Program-made: the position numbers and the translations under genes | Shown: one piece after another, positions 11,001 through 22,841 of the stretch | Position numbering within the stretch: the first letter of the stretch is position 1 | Layout of the letters: each line of letters starts with the position of its first letter | Notes under the pieces: generated by a model | Database searches by the model: none | Told to the model about the DNA's origin: nothing | Seen by the model: only the letters and a program-made list of their open reading frames with translations | From: Dillenia suffruticosa | Lineage: Eukaryota > Streptophyta > Magnoliopsida > Dilleniales > Dilleniaceae | NCBI GenBank assembly: GCA_033439265.1 | Contig: JAVTVX010000027.1 | Location: 9,253,001 to 9,317,000, forward strand | Reading direction: 5' to 3' | DNA: 64,000 nucleotides

Positions 11001-12090
11001 AACTCTCGAGAGCCTTTTAGACCATTTTAGATTTCTCATCATTCTCTATAATTACAATGAGGGGCTCACCCTCAAACGGGAAGCGACATTTAAAAACGTG
11101 CCCTCAATATTTCTACGAGGAGAGAGAACCTCTTCACCTTTAGATGGATTGCGCCCACTAGGATCAAAATCCACAATTGGTTCTTGTGTCCCACCGTTGG
11201 GGTCACCTACTCCACTAGGCTCATCCATCTAATAGAAGGAAAAGTCTCAATGGATTTCACCTCTTAATGGATCGCTCCCAGTGGGACGAAAATCCATAAT
11301 GAATTCTTGTATCCAACCACGGGACTCACTTGAGTCACTAGATTCATCATCTTATAGAATGTAAAGTCCTAATTGACTTCACCTCTCTTAGAGAAATCAC
11401 CTTTAAGGAGTGTGATATACGAGACTCAATCTCAGTAACTATGCCGTTAATATGCTTACTTAAGATCACATACCCCTTAGAGTATTTTGAATATCTTATT
11501 AAAGATATATTTCTTTTCTCACGGGCCTAACTCACCGTGTGGATGCGAGAAATCGTGATCATACGTGGCACATCCCCATAAGCTCAAGTGGTTAAGGTCA
11601 GGCTGCATCCTTGTCCAAATCTCATATGGGGTACTGACTGTGGATTTTGATGGGACACCGTTAAGAACGTAGGTTGCAGTCAATAAATCATCTCCCCAAT
11701 TGGAGATAAACAAATTGATCTGCGTCATCATAGTCCTCAACATCTCCAACAAACTCATATTCCTTCTCTCGCTACTTTATTTTGCTAAAGAGTAGTAAGA
11801 ATAATCAGATGTCTCGTAATTCCCTTTTTGAAAGAGAGCTCTCTAAATTGTTCAGACAAATACTCGCGCTATCGATCGGTTTTTAGAGTCTTCACTCTCA
11901 AAACTAACTGATTCTCAATTTCGCTAATAAATCATCTGAAATATTCCAATATCTTAGACTTTTGTAAGACCGGATAAACGTAACTAAAACGCGTGTAATT
12001 ATTTATGAACGGAATAAAGCACACGCTCTATTTCAGAGCTTTTATGCTCACAGGCTATAGATATTAGAGTCGACCAATTGTAATAGAGTC
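11000..12090 (-). pseudogene. copia-1 integrase, broken
   Basis: The piece at 11519-11758 reads LLEMLRTMMTQINLFISNWG, then LTATYVLNGVPSKSTVSTPY and EIWTRMQPDL, the typical end of the copia integrase core with its W-G-x-A-x-x-T-A-x-Y-x-L-N-R pattern. The rest lies in other frames, and the stretch at 11000-11518 includes the poorly conserved integrase C-terminus to RT spacer. Confidence 0.7.
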
Positions 12091-12408
12091 TTAGCTCTCA
12101 TTGTCTTACCAAATGGTTTTCTTGTCATTTTGCAAATTAGGCAAAAATTCACATATAGGCAACTCAACCCTAGTTAGCAGGTCCAACAGACCACTTGCTG
12201 CTAACCAGTTCAACTTCTCTTGCCCTATGGATCCAAATCTTCTATACCATACATTTACATCATCTACGCAATCGAATGTAAGGGCAATAGAAGAATAACA
12301 AAAAATACCATTAAAAGGAATAACATATAGTGCATACAGTCCATTAAGCACAAAACCAGAATAAATGAAAGAAATGTTGTAACTAATAAAAAACATTAGA
12401 GTTTCCAA
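12090..12408 (-). pseudogene. copia-1 GAG-pre-integrase domain
   Basis: The minus-strand frame 12106-12408 reads VNVWYRRFGSIGQEKLNWLA and then LLTRVELPICEF. This matches the GAG-pre-integrase domain (W-H-x-R-L-G-H pattern, here W-Y-R-R-F-G-S). The zinc-binding His residues of the consensus are replaced. Confidence 0.7.
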
Positions 12409-12439
12409 GAGTCAAAACATATCCTCGGTAATATAAACA

Positions 12440-12720
12440 AAGTACAAAAATTAAGTTTCGTCAAACATACAGAACTGTAGGGAACGTCATTTAAATACAA
12501 AGTTTGGCCACATTACAACTCCAACTTGCAAGTGTGAATCCCTCTGTTAATGACAAATGATCCGTTCCTCACGTAAATCCTCCTAACCTGAGGATTCATT
12601 TGGCGGAACTCTACGTACGCGCTTCTGTCTTGAGTTACGTGGTTGATGACTCTTGAGTCTACTATCCACTAAGTAGAGAAATCAGTGAGTATCACAGTAG
12701 ATAGCACAAATCTTAAACCA
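12440..12720 (-). pseudogene. copia-1 aspartic protease, active site altered
   Basis: The minus strand reads WIVDSRVINHVTQDRSAYVE and then EFRQMNPQVRRIYVRNGS. The expected D-S-G-A protease motif is D-S-R-V here, and a stop lies just upstream of W. The protein would cleave the element's polyprotein if intact. Confidence 0.65.
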
Positions 12721-13230
12721 CATAATGAAGAAGGACATTCTTTCTGCTCATTACACTTACGAGCGAAATAACCAATTCTACTATAGATGTAGCATTTCAC
12801 ATTGGTTTTACAAAAATTCTTCTTCTTGTGCTTTTGTACTTTACTGTCAGATTCTCAGATGGTTTATTTCTTCAACGCACAATAGACTTCATTGTTCCGT
12901 CTATGCTGAGGTGTGGTAACCTCCCTGGGCCCTACCATCTTATATCTCAGAATATTCATATAAATTTTGTTTATTGAGAATAAACTGAATCTATTGATGT
13001 AAAATCTTACATTTGACATCATTCGGTTTATCATTTTTGCAAAGATCTATTACGATAGTTTCTATGTAGTTAAAAAGATTTTAATGACTTATTGACGCTT
13101 ATTCTCACATTTTGTGTACCTTTTGAATCAACAAATTCTAAATGATTCGAGTATAGACCCAAATTTGAGTGTATGAGTCAACGGATATCATACATCATAA
13201 ACAGAAATCGTATCTTACTATTCGGAGTTG
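12720..13230 (-). pseudogene. copia-1 gag C-terminus with degenerate zinc knuckle
   Basis: RC of about 12745-12830 reads KVQKHKKKNFCKTNVKCYIY followed by SRIGYFARKC. A CCHC knuckle (C-x2-C-x4-H-x4-C) is recognisable with the second Cys and the His both changed to Tyr. Upstream the gag sequence is too decayed to follow past about 13230. Confidence 0.5.
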
Positions 13231-13426
13231 GATTCGGTACAAAAAAATCCACAAAAAATCACAAATGTGAATTTGGAACCCTCAAGAAATTGGAAAAATC
13301 CAATTTAGAGCAGCCGGATTGGTTGCCCAGAGTTCCACCAGCCGCCACGTGTTGGAAGCGGCATCTCACTTGTCTGCACACTCTAGTTGTGTACTGGCAC
13401 ACGCGCAGCTGTTGCATTAAGTAAAC

Positions 13427-13452
13427 GTGTGTGTATATATATATATATATAT
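13427..13452. repeat. TG/TA dinucleotide microsatellite
   Basis: A (TG)n run passes into a (TA)n run just upstream of the first SINE head. Confidence 0.9.
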
Positions 13453-13479
13453 CGGATGAGATAACCCTTGAGCATAGCA

Positions 13480-13690
13480 CTAAGCTGTAGCCTGGTGGTC
13501 TGGGGCCTAAAGAAAAGACACACCATCTCAGGCTCGAAGGCGGGCAGTTTCCTTTTTTTTATTTTTATTTTGAGTGGAGTGTGCATTTCTCAGCACACTA
13601 CCGTGCGGTAGCCTGGTGGTCCGGGCTCTTAAGGAAAATGACACGCCAGTCTCAGGTTCGAAGGTTCGCGGTTTCATTTGGGCCCTTATT
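13480..13690 (+). mobile_element. Two tandem tRNA-like SINE heads
   Basis: Two copies of the same module carry the internal Pol III promoter boxes of tRNA-derived SINEs. Copy 1 has box A TAGCCTGGTGGT at 13488 and box B GGCTCGAAGGC at 13531. Copy 2 has the identical box A at 13609 and box B GGTTCGAAGGT at 13655. The A-to-B spacing is 43 and 46 bases, in the tRNA range. A T-rich run (13550-13571) follows copy 1, as a short SINE tail or terminator would. No tRNA cloverleaf could be drawn with confidence. No clear target duplication was found. Confidence 0.55.
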
Positions 13691-13762
13691 TTGATATGGG
13701 TTAGAACTGACCCAGTCCGCTAGAGTTGTAACCAGGCCGGGCCGGGCCGGTCCTCCATCACA

Positions 13763-16700
13763 TTGGAAATCAGATTGCTACGCTTATAATTTAATTTTGA
13801 GTTGCCATGTATGCGAGAGAGCGAGGAAAGAGGAGTAGACTTCAAAATGTTTATAACTTCATAAGTTATTTTGATAGAAGTATATGTACAATTATGATTA
13901 TGTTTTATATTCAAAACAAGTTTAGAAAAAGTTGGCTTTCCTGATGTTGAATGAATAATGAGAGATATGAATTGGTTGATTGAGTTTTATGTGACATGTA
14001 ACAAATTATCAGTAACTTTAAAATCAAATTGTGTAAAAGTGTACAAATACTAACCTAATGTTCCTACAACTTCCATTACCGTAATTTGGCGAGTAAACAT
14101 TACCAGCCAATAGTGCACATGCATCCGAAGGCAAAAAGTTTCAATTATTTAACACATTTACGGTGCCACCAACCACTTTATTTTATAGCCCCTGCCATCT
14201 TCTCGCCTCCTATCAAAACCTTATGCCCCACAATTCTTAAAATTCTGCTGAAGTTTACAAGAGTCCAATACTAATCACAAACAATATTAGCAAAAAATTG
14301 ACATTATTTCTCCAAATGGAAGAGCTTTTATATGGCAAGTGTTTGGAAACAAGAAAGCTACACATGTGGTTTAATTTTGAACTACTATGTGTGCGAGATA
14401 GAGAGTGAGTAGACTTCAAAATGTTTATGGTTTTATATATTATTTTGATAAAAGTATATGTACATTTAAGATAGTGCTTTAATTTAAAAATTAGTTTAGA
14501 AAAAGTTGGCTTTCCGTACGTTAAATGAATAATGTACTATATGAATTGGATGATTGAGTTTTATGTCACATGTAATAAAATTATCAGTAACTTTAAAATC
14601 AAATTGGGTAAAAGAGCATAAATACTAACCCAATTTTCCTACCCGTCCCTGTACCGTAATTTGGCCACTTGAAATACTGTCAGCCAATAGTGCACATGCA
14701 TTCGAAGGCAAAAAGCTACAACCGTTTAACATATTTATAAACCTCACAACCATTTAAAGTTAGCCCTTGCCATTTACTTGTCTCTTGTCAGAATCTTATG
14801 ATCCACAATTTCTAAAATTTTGAGAAAGTTTACAAGAGTTCGATATTGATTACAAACAAAATTAGAAAATAATTGACATTATTTGTGCAAATGAAAGAGG
14901 TTTTATATGGTAAGCGTTTGGAAACCAGAGAGATATGCGTATGGTGTAATTTTGAACCATTGTATGTGAGAGAGAGAGAGTGAGAAAGAGAGAGAGCAAA
15001 AGAGGAGTAGGATTCAAAATGTTTATGACTTTATATGTCTTTTTTTTTTTTTGAATAAAAGTGTTTGTACATTTAAGATCGTGCCTTAAATTCAAAACAA
15101 ATTTAGAAAAAGCTGGCTTTCCGCACATGGAATGAAAAATGTGCGATATGAATTAGTTTATTGAGTTTTATGTGACTTGCAGCAAATTATCATTAACTTT
15201 AAAATCAAATCGGGTAAAAGAGCACAAACACTAACATAATATTCCAACCACTTTATATTCCATAATTTGATTACTTTAAATACTACTAGCCAATAGTGCA
15301 CATGCATCCAAAGGAAGAAAACTACATCCGGTTAACATATTTATAGTCCCCACAGCCACTTTAAGTTATGGTCCTTGCCAGTTGCTTGTCCCGTGTCAAA
15401 ATCTTAGGACTCACAATTCTTAAAGTTTTGTGAAAGTTTATAGGAGTCTGATTCTGATCACAAACAAAATTAATAAAACGTTAATATTATTTGTACAAAT
15501 AGAAGAGGTTTTATATGTTAAGTGTTTGGAAATCAAAAAACTACGCGTATGATTTAATTTTGAATTGCTGTATGTACGAGAGAGTGAGTGAAAAAGGACT
15601 AGGCTTCAAAATGTTTATGCCTTAAATGTTATTTTGATATAAGCATATGTATAGTTAAAATTGTGCTTTAAATTGAAAACCAGTTTAGAAAAAGCTGGCT
15701 TTCTAAATGTTGAATGAATAATTTGAGATAAGATTTCATTGATTGAGTTTTATGTGACTTGTAGCAAATTATCAATAACTTTAAAAATCAAATAGGGTAA
15801 AAAAACACAAACACTAACCTAATGTTCCTACCACTCCCAATACCATAGTTTGGCCACTTTAAATACTAACAGCCAATACTGCACATGCAACCGAAGGTAA
15901 AAAGCAACAACTATTTAGCACATTTATAGCCACCACCACTTTAAGTTATGGCCTTGCCATTTGCTTGCCTCCAATCAAAATCTTATATCCCACAATTCTT
16001 AAAATTTTGAAAAAGTTTGCAAGAGTTCGATGCTGGTCACAAACAAAATTAGCAAAAAGTTAACATGATTTGTGCAAATCGAAAAGATTTTATATGGCAA
16101 GTGTTTGGACACCAGAAAACTACGCATATAACTTAGTTTTGAAATGTTGTGTGTGGAAGAGAGAGCAAAAAGGGAGTATGCTTCAACGTGTTTATGGGTT
16201 TATATATTATTTTGATAAAAGTGTATGCATAGTTAAAATTGTGTTTTAAATTCAAAACTAGTTTAGAAAAATCTGTCTTTCCACATGTTGAATGAATAAC
16301 ATGAGATGTGAATTGTTTGATTAACTTTTATGTGACATGTAGCAAATTATTAGTAACTTTAAAATCAAATTGCGTAAAAGGGTATAAATACTAACCTAAT
16401 GTTCCTACCATTCCCTGTATCGTAATTTGACCATTTTAAATATTAATGGCCAATGATGCATATGCATCCGAAGGTGAAAAGCTACAACTGTTTAACACAT
16501 TTATAGCCCCCACAACCATTTTAAATTATGACCCTTGCTATCTACTTGCCTCCTGTCAAAATCTTATGATCCATGATTCTTAAAATTTTGAGAAAGTTTA
16601 CAAGAGTCTTAGCAAAAAGCTGTCATTATTTTTACTAATGGAAGAGGTTTTATATGGTAAGTGTTTGGAAACAAGAAATCTATGCGTATAATTTAATTTT

Positions 16701-19700
16701 AAACTATTGTGTGCGAGAGAGAGCAAAAGAAGAGTAGACTTCAAAATATTTATGGTTTTATATGTTATTTTGATAAAAGTGTACGTACAGTGAAGATTGT
16801 GCATTAAATTCAAAACTATTTTAGAAAAATCTAGCTTCCGCACGATGAATGAATAATGTGAGATTTGAATTGGTTGATTGAGTTTATGTGACATGCAACA
16901 AATTATCAATAACTTTAAAATCAAATTAGGTAAAAGAGTACAAATACTAACTTAATATTCCTACTACTCCCTGTACCGTAATTTGGCCACTTTAAATACT
17001 ACCGGCCAATAATGTACATACTTCCGAAGGCAAAGAGTTACAACCATTTAATACATTTATAGCCCCAACAGCCACTTTAAGTTATGGCCCTTGACATCTA
17101 CATGCCGCTTGTCAAAATCTTATGATCTACAATTCTTAAAATTCAAAACTATTTGTGCAAATGGATTAGGTTTTATATGGTAAGTTTTTGAAAACCAGAA
17201 AGCTATGTTTATGGATTAATTTTGAATGTGCGAGAGAGAAAGAGCAAAGGAAGAGTAGGTTTCAAAATGGTTATGGCTTTATATGTTATTTTGATAGAAG
17301 TGTATGTACAATTAAGATTGTTTTTTAAATTGAAAACTAGTTTGGAAAAGTTGGCTTTCCTGATATTAAATGAATATTGTGAGATATCAATTGGTTGATT
17401 GGGTTTTATGTGACATGTAGCAAATTATCAGTAATATTAAAATCAAATTGGGTAAAAGAATACAAACACTAACGTAATATTCCTACCACTCCCTATATCA
17501 TTATTTGGCCAATTTAAATACTACAAGCCATTAGTGCATATGCATCCAAAGACAGATAGCTACAACCATTTAACACATTTACAACCCCCACAACCACGTT
17601 ATTTTATCACTCTTGCCATCGGCTTGCTTCCTGTCAAAATCTTATGATCCACAATTCTTAAAATTCTGCTAAACTTTACAAGAGTCCGATACTAATCAGA
17701 AATAAAATTAGCAGAAAACTGATATTATTTTTGCAAATGGAAGAGGTTTTGCATGGTAAGTGTTTGGAAACCTGAAAACTAGACATATGGTTTAATTTTA
17801 AACTGTTGTGTGTGTAAGAAAAAGAACGAAAGAGAAGTAGGCTTCGAAATGTTTATGACTTTATATGTTGTTTTGATAAAAGTATATGTACAGTTAAGAT
17901 AGTATTTTAAATTCAAAACTAGTTTAGAAAAATTTGGCTTTCCACATGTTGAATGGATATTGTGTTATATGAATTGGTTGATTGACTTTTATGTGTGATG
18001 CAACAACTTATCAGTAACTTTAAAATCAAATTTGGTAAAAGAGTACAAACACTAACTTAGTATTCTTATCCCTCCCTATACTGTAATTGGGCCACTTTAA
18101 ACACTACCGGCCAATAGTGCACATGCATCCAAAGGCAAAAAGTTACCATCATTTAACAAATTTACAGCCCTCACAACCATTTTTAAGATATCCCTTGCCT
18201 TATGCTTGCCTCCAATCAAAATCTTATCATCCACAATTCTTAAAATTTTGATAAAGTTTACAAAAGTAAAATTAGCAAAAAGTTGACATTATTTGTGCAA
18301 ATGAAAAAGGTTTTATATGATAAGCGTTTGGAATCCAGAAAACTTCGCATATGGTTTAATTTTGAACTGTGGTATGTGAGTGAGAGAGAGAGAGAGAAAG
18401 AGAGAGAGAGCAAAAGAGATATAGACTTTAAAATGCTTATGACTTTATATGTTATTATGACAAAAGTGTATAGAGTTTTAAGATTATGCTTTAAATTCAA
18501 AACAGGTTTAGAAAAAACTGGCTTTCTGCATGTTGAATGAAAAATGTGAGATATGAATTAGTAGATTGAGATTTATGTGTTATATGGCAAATTATCGGTA
18601 ACTTTAAAATCGAATTAGTTAAAAGAGCACAAATACTAATATAATATTTCTATCACTCCCTATACCGTAATTTGGCTACTTTAAATGCTTCCAGCCAATA
18701 GTGCATATGCATTCGAAGGCAAAAAGTTACAACCATTTACGACATTTAAAGTCCTTATAACCGCTTTAAGTTATGGCGCTTGACATCTATTTGCATCCTG
18801 TCATAATCTTATAACCCACAATTCATAAAATTTTTAAAAGTTTAAAAGAGTCTGATGCTGATCACCAAAAAAATTAGCAAAAAACATTATTTGTGCAAAT
18901 GGAAGAGGTATAATATGGTAAGTTTTTGGAAACCAGAAAGCTATGCGTATGATTTAATTTTGAACTACTGTGTGTATGAGAGAGAGAGAGCAAAAAAGGA
19001 GTAGGCTTCGAAATATTTATAGCTTTATATGTTGTTTTGATATAAGTGTATGTACAGTTAAGATTGTGCTTTAAATATAAAACTAAATTAGAAAAAATTG
19101 GCATTCTGGATGTTGAAAGAATAATTTGTGATAAGAATTAGTTGATTGAGTTTTATGAGACATATAGCAAATTATTAGTAACTTTAAAATCAAATGAGGC
19201 AGAAAAGCACACAAACTTAACTCATATTCCTACCACTTCCTTTACCATAATTTGGCTAGTTTAAATACTACCGGCCAATAGTGCACATGCATTTGAAGGC
19301 AAAAAGTTACAACTATTTAACACATTTATAGCCCTTACAACTAGTTTAAGCTATGGCCATTGCCATCTGTTTGCCCTCTGTCAAAATCTTATCATCCACA
19401 ACTTTTAAAATTTTACAAAAATTTACAAGTGTTCGATGCTGATCACAAACAAAATTAGCAAAAAGTTGACATTATTTGAACAAATGGAACAAGTTTTATA
19501 TGGTAATTTTTTGGAAATCAGAAAAATACGCATATGGTTTAATTTTGAACTATTGTGTGAGACAGAGAGCGAAAAAGAAGTATGCTTCAAAATGTTTATG
19601 ATTTTATATGTTATTTTGATAAAAGTATATATACAGTTAAGATTGTATTTTAAATTCAAAACTAGTTTAGAAAAAGCTATCTTTTTGCAGGTTGAATAAA

Positions 19701-20160
19701 TAATATGAGATATGAATTGGTTGATTGAGTTTTGTATGACATGTAACAAATTATTAGTAACTTTAAAATCAAATTGGATAAAAGAGTACAAACACAAAAT
19801 AATGTTCCTATCACTCCCTATACCAAATATTGCCATCTAATAGTGCACATGCATCCGAAGGCGAAATGCTACAATCTTTAACACATTTACAGCCCCCACA
19901 ATCACTTTTAGTTATTTGTGTAAATGGAAGAAGTTTTATATGGTAAGTGCTTGGAAACAAGAAAGCTATACATATGGTTTAATTTTGAATTATTATGTGT
20001 GTGTAAGAGAGAGAGCAAAAGAGGAGTAGGTTTCAAATGTTTATGGCTTTATTTGTTATTTTGATAAAAGTGTATGTACAGTTAAGATAGTGTTTTAAAT
20101 TAGAAACTAGTTTAGAAAAAATTGGCTTCCGCATTAGGAATGAATGATGTAAGATATGAA
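13763..20160 (+). repeat. Tandem array of ~575-bp units, left part
   Basis: The anchor ATGGAAGAGGTTTTATATGG or a close variant recurs at 14316, 14891, 15499, 16079, 16638, 17161, 17737, 18301, 18899, 19484 and 19924. Spacings run 523-608 bp, with one shortened unit of 440 bp. Each unit also has CCAATAGTGCACATGCAT, TTTAAAATCAAATTGGGTAA, a GA-rich tract and TTAGAAAAAGTTGGCTTTCC in the same order. Copies differ at many sites, so the array is old. All reading frames inside are short and not conserved between units. The array resumes after copia-2 at 32070. Confidence 0.9.
20156..20160. other. Target-site duplication of copia-2, left copy
   Basis: ATGAA directly precedes the LTR; its partner ATAAA is at 32070-32074. 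One base differs. The 575-bp unit reads through the empty site (GATATGAA then TTGGTTGATTGAG). Confidence 0.7.
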
Positions 20161-20680
20161 TGTTAAATTGCATGATGATCTTAATGCATGCTTCTAATAC
20201 AAAAAATGAGCCAAAATAAAGTAGAAACAAAAAAATGGATTTGGGTTATCTCTGACCATGCTCTTTTTCTTCGCCTCTGACGACTATAAAAGTCTTTGCA
20301 TGTGCAGAAATTCTTTTAAATTCTCAAATTCACTTAATAGATGATGTAGAGTCACGAATTTTGGATTTAAAGATCTTCTGTTTTGGAAAAGGGTAGACAA
20401 TCATACAGCATTCAAACCACTTAATTATCATTGGAAATTAATGCTAGACATATTAAAGAAGAATTTAAATCAATCCAAAATATGGGAATGTGGTCAAGGT
20501 TTGCATGGGCCACAAAATTCCGGTCAATTTTTGTCACATGCATTCCTAATTCAAAAATCTTTCATTTTGATCCATATTTATTCCCTTTCAGTTATATTTT
20601 TTCCTATTTAATTTGATTCCCTTATGATTTTTGGTATTGAATTCAATTTATTCTTTAATTTTGAATTCAAAATTCTAACA
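20161..20680 (-). repeat. copia-2 3' LTR (left)
   Basis: It begins TGTTAAATTGCATGATGATC and ends AATTCTAACA. It aligns along its whole length with 31535-32069, including TTTAAATCAATCCAAAAT and GAATTCAATTTATTCTTTAA (about 20639-20658). The length is 520 bp. The polypurine tract at its right shows that it is the 3' LTR of a minus-strand element. Confidence 0.9.
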
Positions 20681-20691
20681 TTCTCCTACTT
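20681..20691 (-). other. copia-2 polypurine tract
   Basis: Minus-strand AAGTAGGAGAA abuts the LTR start TGTTAGAATT. Confidence 0.75.
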
Positions 20692-21230
20692 GACCCAACA
20701 AATAATTTGAAAACATTTATAAGTTATAATTTTATGAAAATAGAACACATGAATCATGACAGTAAATCCCCTAGAATCGAGTATTACCTTGTGTAGCACG
20801 ATATATTCTATTTTCTAATCTTATAGTGATATTTATTTTATGAATAAATTCTATATTTATTTAAAATCCATTCTTATGAATTTATCTCAAAACCAAATAT
20901 ACGCATAATTTTATTGAGAAAAATTTAAATCAGAGTTTCATTTATACAAGGTCTTAAGCCCATATTTAAAATATGATCATTGAATTTATTTGGAGGCATG
21001 CCTTTAGCCAAGAGATTGGCCAACATATAATCAATACTAATGTATTGGATTACAACCCAGTTTTCTAATACACGTTCCATAATGGCTAAATATTTTATGC
21101 CGATATGTTTATTTTGACTATCACTCTTATTATTTTTAGCAAAATATACAATAATTGAATTGTCACAATATACACATAATGGTTTATATACAATTGCTAA
21201 AATCCTAAATCTAGATATGAAACTCTTTAG
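20692..21230 (-). pseudogene. copia-2 RNase H C-terminal part and 3' spacer
   Basis: This stretch connects the RNase H frame to the polypurine tract. It contains the likely end of RNase H in degenerate form and a short 3' spacer. No other feature is seen. Confidence 0.45.
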
Positions 21231-21602
21231 TCACATCGCTTGTGATGTAGTTTCAAAAATCACCACGACCTCAGCTCTCGTTGTGGAGGTCACAATCAAT
21301 ATCTGCTTAGTACTCATCCATGACACATCTCCACTAGCAAGCATAAAGATATATCCCGATGTTGATTTCCAAGAGTCAACACGGCCGGCAAAATCCGAAT
21401 CTGAGTATCCGGCCACTTCCAAACTGTAGATTCTTTTGTATGTAAACATATAGTCCTTGACGACTTGTAAATATTTTAACACCTTCTTTGCAGCCTTCCA
21501 ATGTTCCAAACTTGGATTATTCTTATATCTCTTTAACATCCCCACTGTATATATTATGCTAGGCCTTGTGCAGACTTGTGTATACATAAAATTTTCAACC
21601 AC
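21231..21602 (-). pseudogene. copia-2 RNase H
   Basis: The 123-codon open frame includes RPSIIYTVGMLKRYKNNPSL, then EVAGYSDSDFAGRVDSWKST and SGYIFMLASGDVSWMSTKQ. The catalytic Asp of G-Y-S-D-S-D and the R/W-K-S-T-S-G-Y block are intact. The last block, S-T-T-R-A-E, replaces the usual S-T-T-E-A-E. Confidence 0.85.
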
Positions 21603-22841
21603 AGAAAAATATGAGATGCTAGCAATCTATTCCCTTTCTAGATCTATCTTGGGGCATTGGTCTACACTAACCCTATCTCTTTTGACAAATGGAGGTACAC
21701 TAGATGAATAATTTTCCATTCTGTATCTCTTAAGAGCCTTCATTATATAGGTTTCTTTAGATAGTTTCAAAACTTTATGAGATTTATTTTGATGTATCTT
21801 TATACCAATGACATAAAATGTATCATCTAAATCTTTTATTTCAAAGGTTTTAGATAAAAATTGTTTCAGCTCGTATAACATTCCTTTGTCATTGATAGAA
21901 AGTAATATGCTATCCAGATATAAGATAAGAAAACAAAATTTGCTCCCACTAACCTTAAGCTATATACATTGTTCCACAATATTTTTTTCAAAACCAAATG
22001 AAGTATTGACGTTGTAGAATTTCAAATGCTATTGATGAGAGGCCTATTTTAATCCATGTATGGATTTTTTGAGTTTATATACCAAATGCTTACTATCACT
22101 AAAGGAGAATCCTTCAGATTGTGACATATAAATCTCTTACTCTAGTTCATCATTAAGGAATCTCGTTTTCATATTTTGTTACAATTCTAAGCCCAAATGT
22201 GCAACAAGTTCTAGTATGATGAGGAGGGAATTTTTCTTAGAAACTGGAGAGAATATCTCCAAGTAATCGATTCCCTCTCTTTGAGTGAACCCTTTAACAA
22301 TGAGTTTGATTTTGTATTTCTCTATGTTGTCTAATAAGTTGGTCTTTGTCTTGAAGACCCACCTACAACAAATGGGTTTAGCCCTATTAGGCAACTATAT
22401 AATATTCCAAACTCTGTTGCTCCTTATGGAGTTTATTTCACCCTTCATGGCGTCTAGCCATAAGCACAAATCCTTAGAGCTTATAACTTATGAAAACGTT
22501 TCCAGATCATTTATGACTCCAACATTATAGTCAAACTCTTGAGGTATGCTATATAATCACTAGATATGGCTAATTTTCTAACTCAGTTGGATTTTCTTAA
22601 TGTTGGTTCAACATTCTCTGTAGGAGAAGATTGCCTAACTTGATCTAGGAGAAGACTATCCAACTTGAGGGACATTTTGTATGACAATCAACTTGGTACT
22701 TGAGCTGGGTGAGACACTTGATGGATCATTTCGGGAACCAAGTCCTGAAAATGATCACTTCCACTAACTAAGTCATTTGCTAGAAATTTAGCATTTTAAA
22801 GTTTCACAAACCTAGTGTGGTAGGATGGACAATAAAATCGG
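21603..22841 (-). pseudogene. copia-2 reverse transcriptase and integrase-RT spacer
   Basis: Open pieces at 21627-21881 (LYELKQFLSKTFEIKDLDD, then VIGIKIHQNKSHKVLKLS) and 22179-22394 (CRWVFKTKTNLLDNIEKYK, then GIDYLEIFSPV) are RT blocks. Between them the catalytic motif reads Y-L-D-S at 21909-21920 instead of Y-x-D-D. The spacer near 22600-22833 reads NAKFLANDLVSGSDHFQD, and the coding frame runs directly into the hAT insertion. Confidence 0.8.
22834..22841. other. hAT target-site duplication, left copy
   Basis: AAAATCGG; partner AAGATCGA at 23794-23801 (6 of 8 bases match). Removing the insert and one copy restores the copia reading GYR then FYCPSY. Confidence 0.75.

Larger units (their letters stand above)
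7877..13230 (-). mobile_element. Ty1/copia retrotransposon copia-1, 5'-truncated
   Basis: Minus-strand order from high to low coordinate is gag with zinc knuckle, protease, GAG-pre-integrase, integrase, reverse transcriptase, RNase H, 3' non-coding part, polypurine tract and 3' LTR. This is the Ty1/copia order (integrase before RT). No second LTR is seen on the high-coordinate side; similarity ends near 13230, so the 5' LTR and part of gag are missing. All domains contain stops and the RT catalytic motif is altered, so the element is dead. It interrupts the 3' end of the CH gene. Confidence 0.85.

Noticed and set aside
13720..13760. GGCCGGGCCGGGCCGG as a regulatory element
   Set aside because: A short GC run between SINE and array with no further support.
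14862..19836. Minus-strand frames in the 575-bp array with similar sequence (for example TYKVINILK)
   Set aside because: The similarity follows from the DNA repeat. Frames start and stop at different places in each unit and frameshifts are not avoided.
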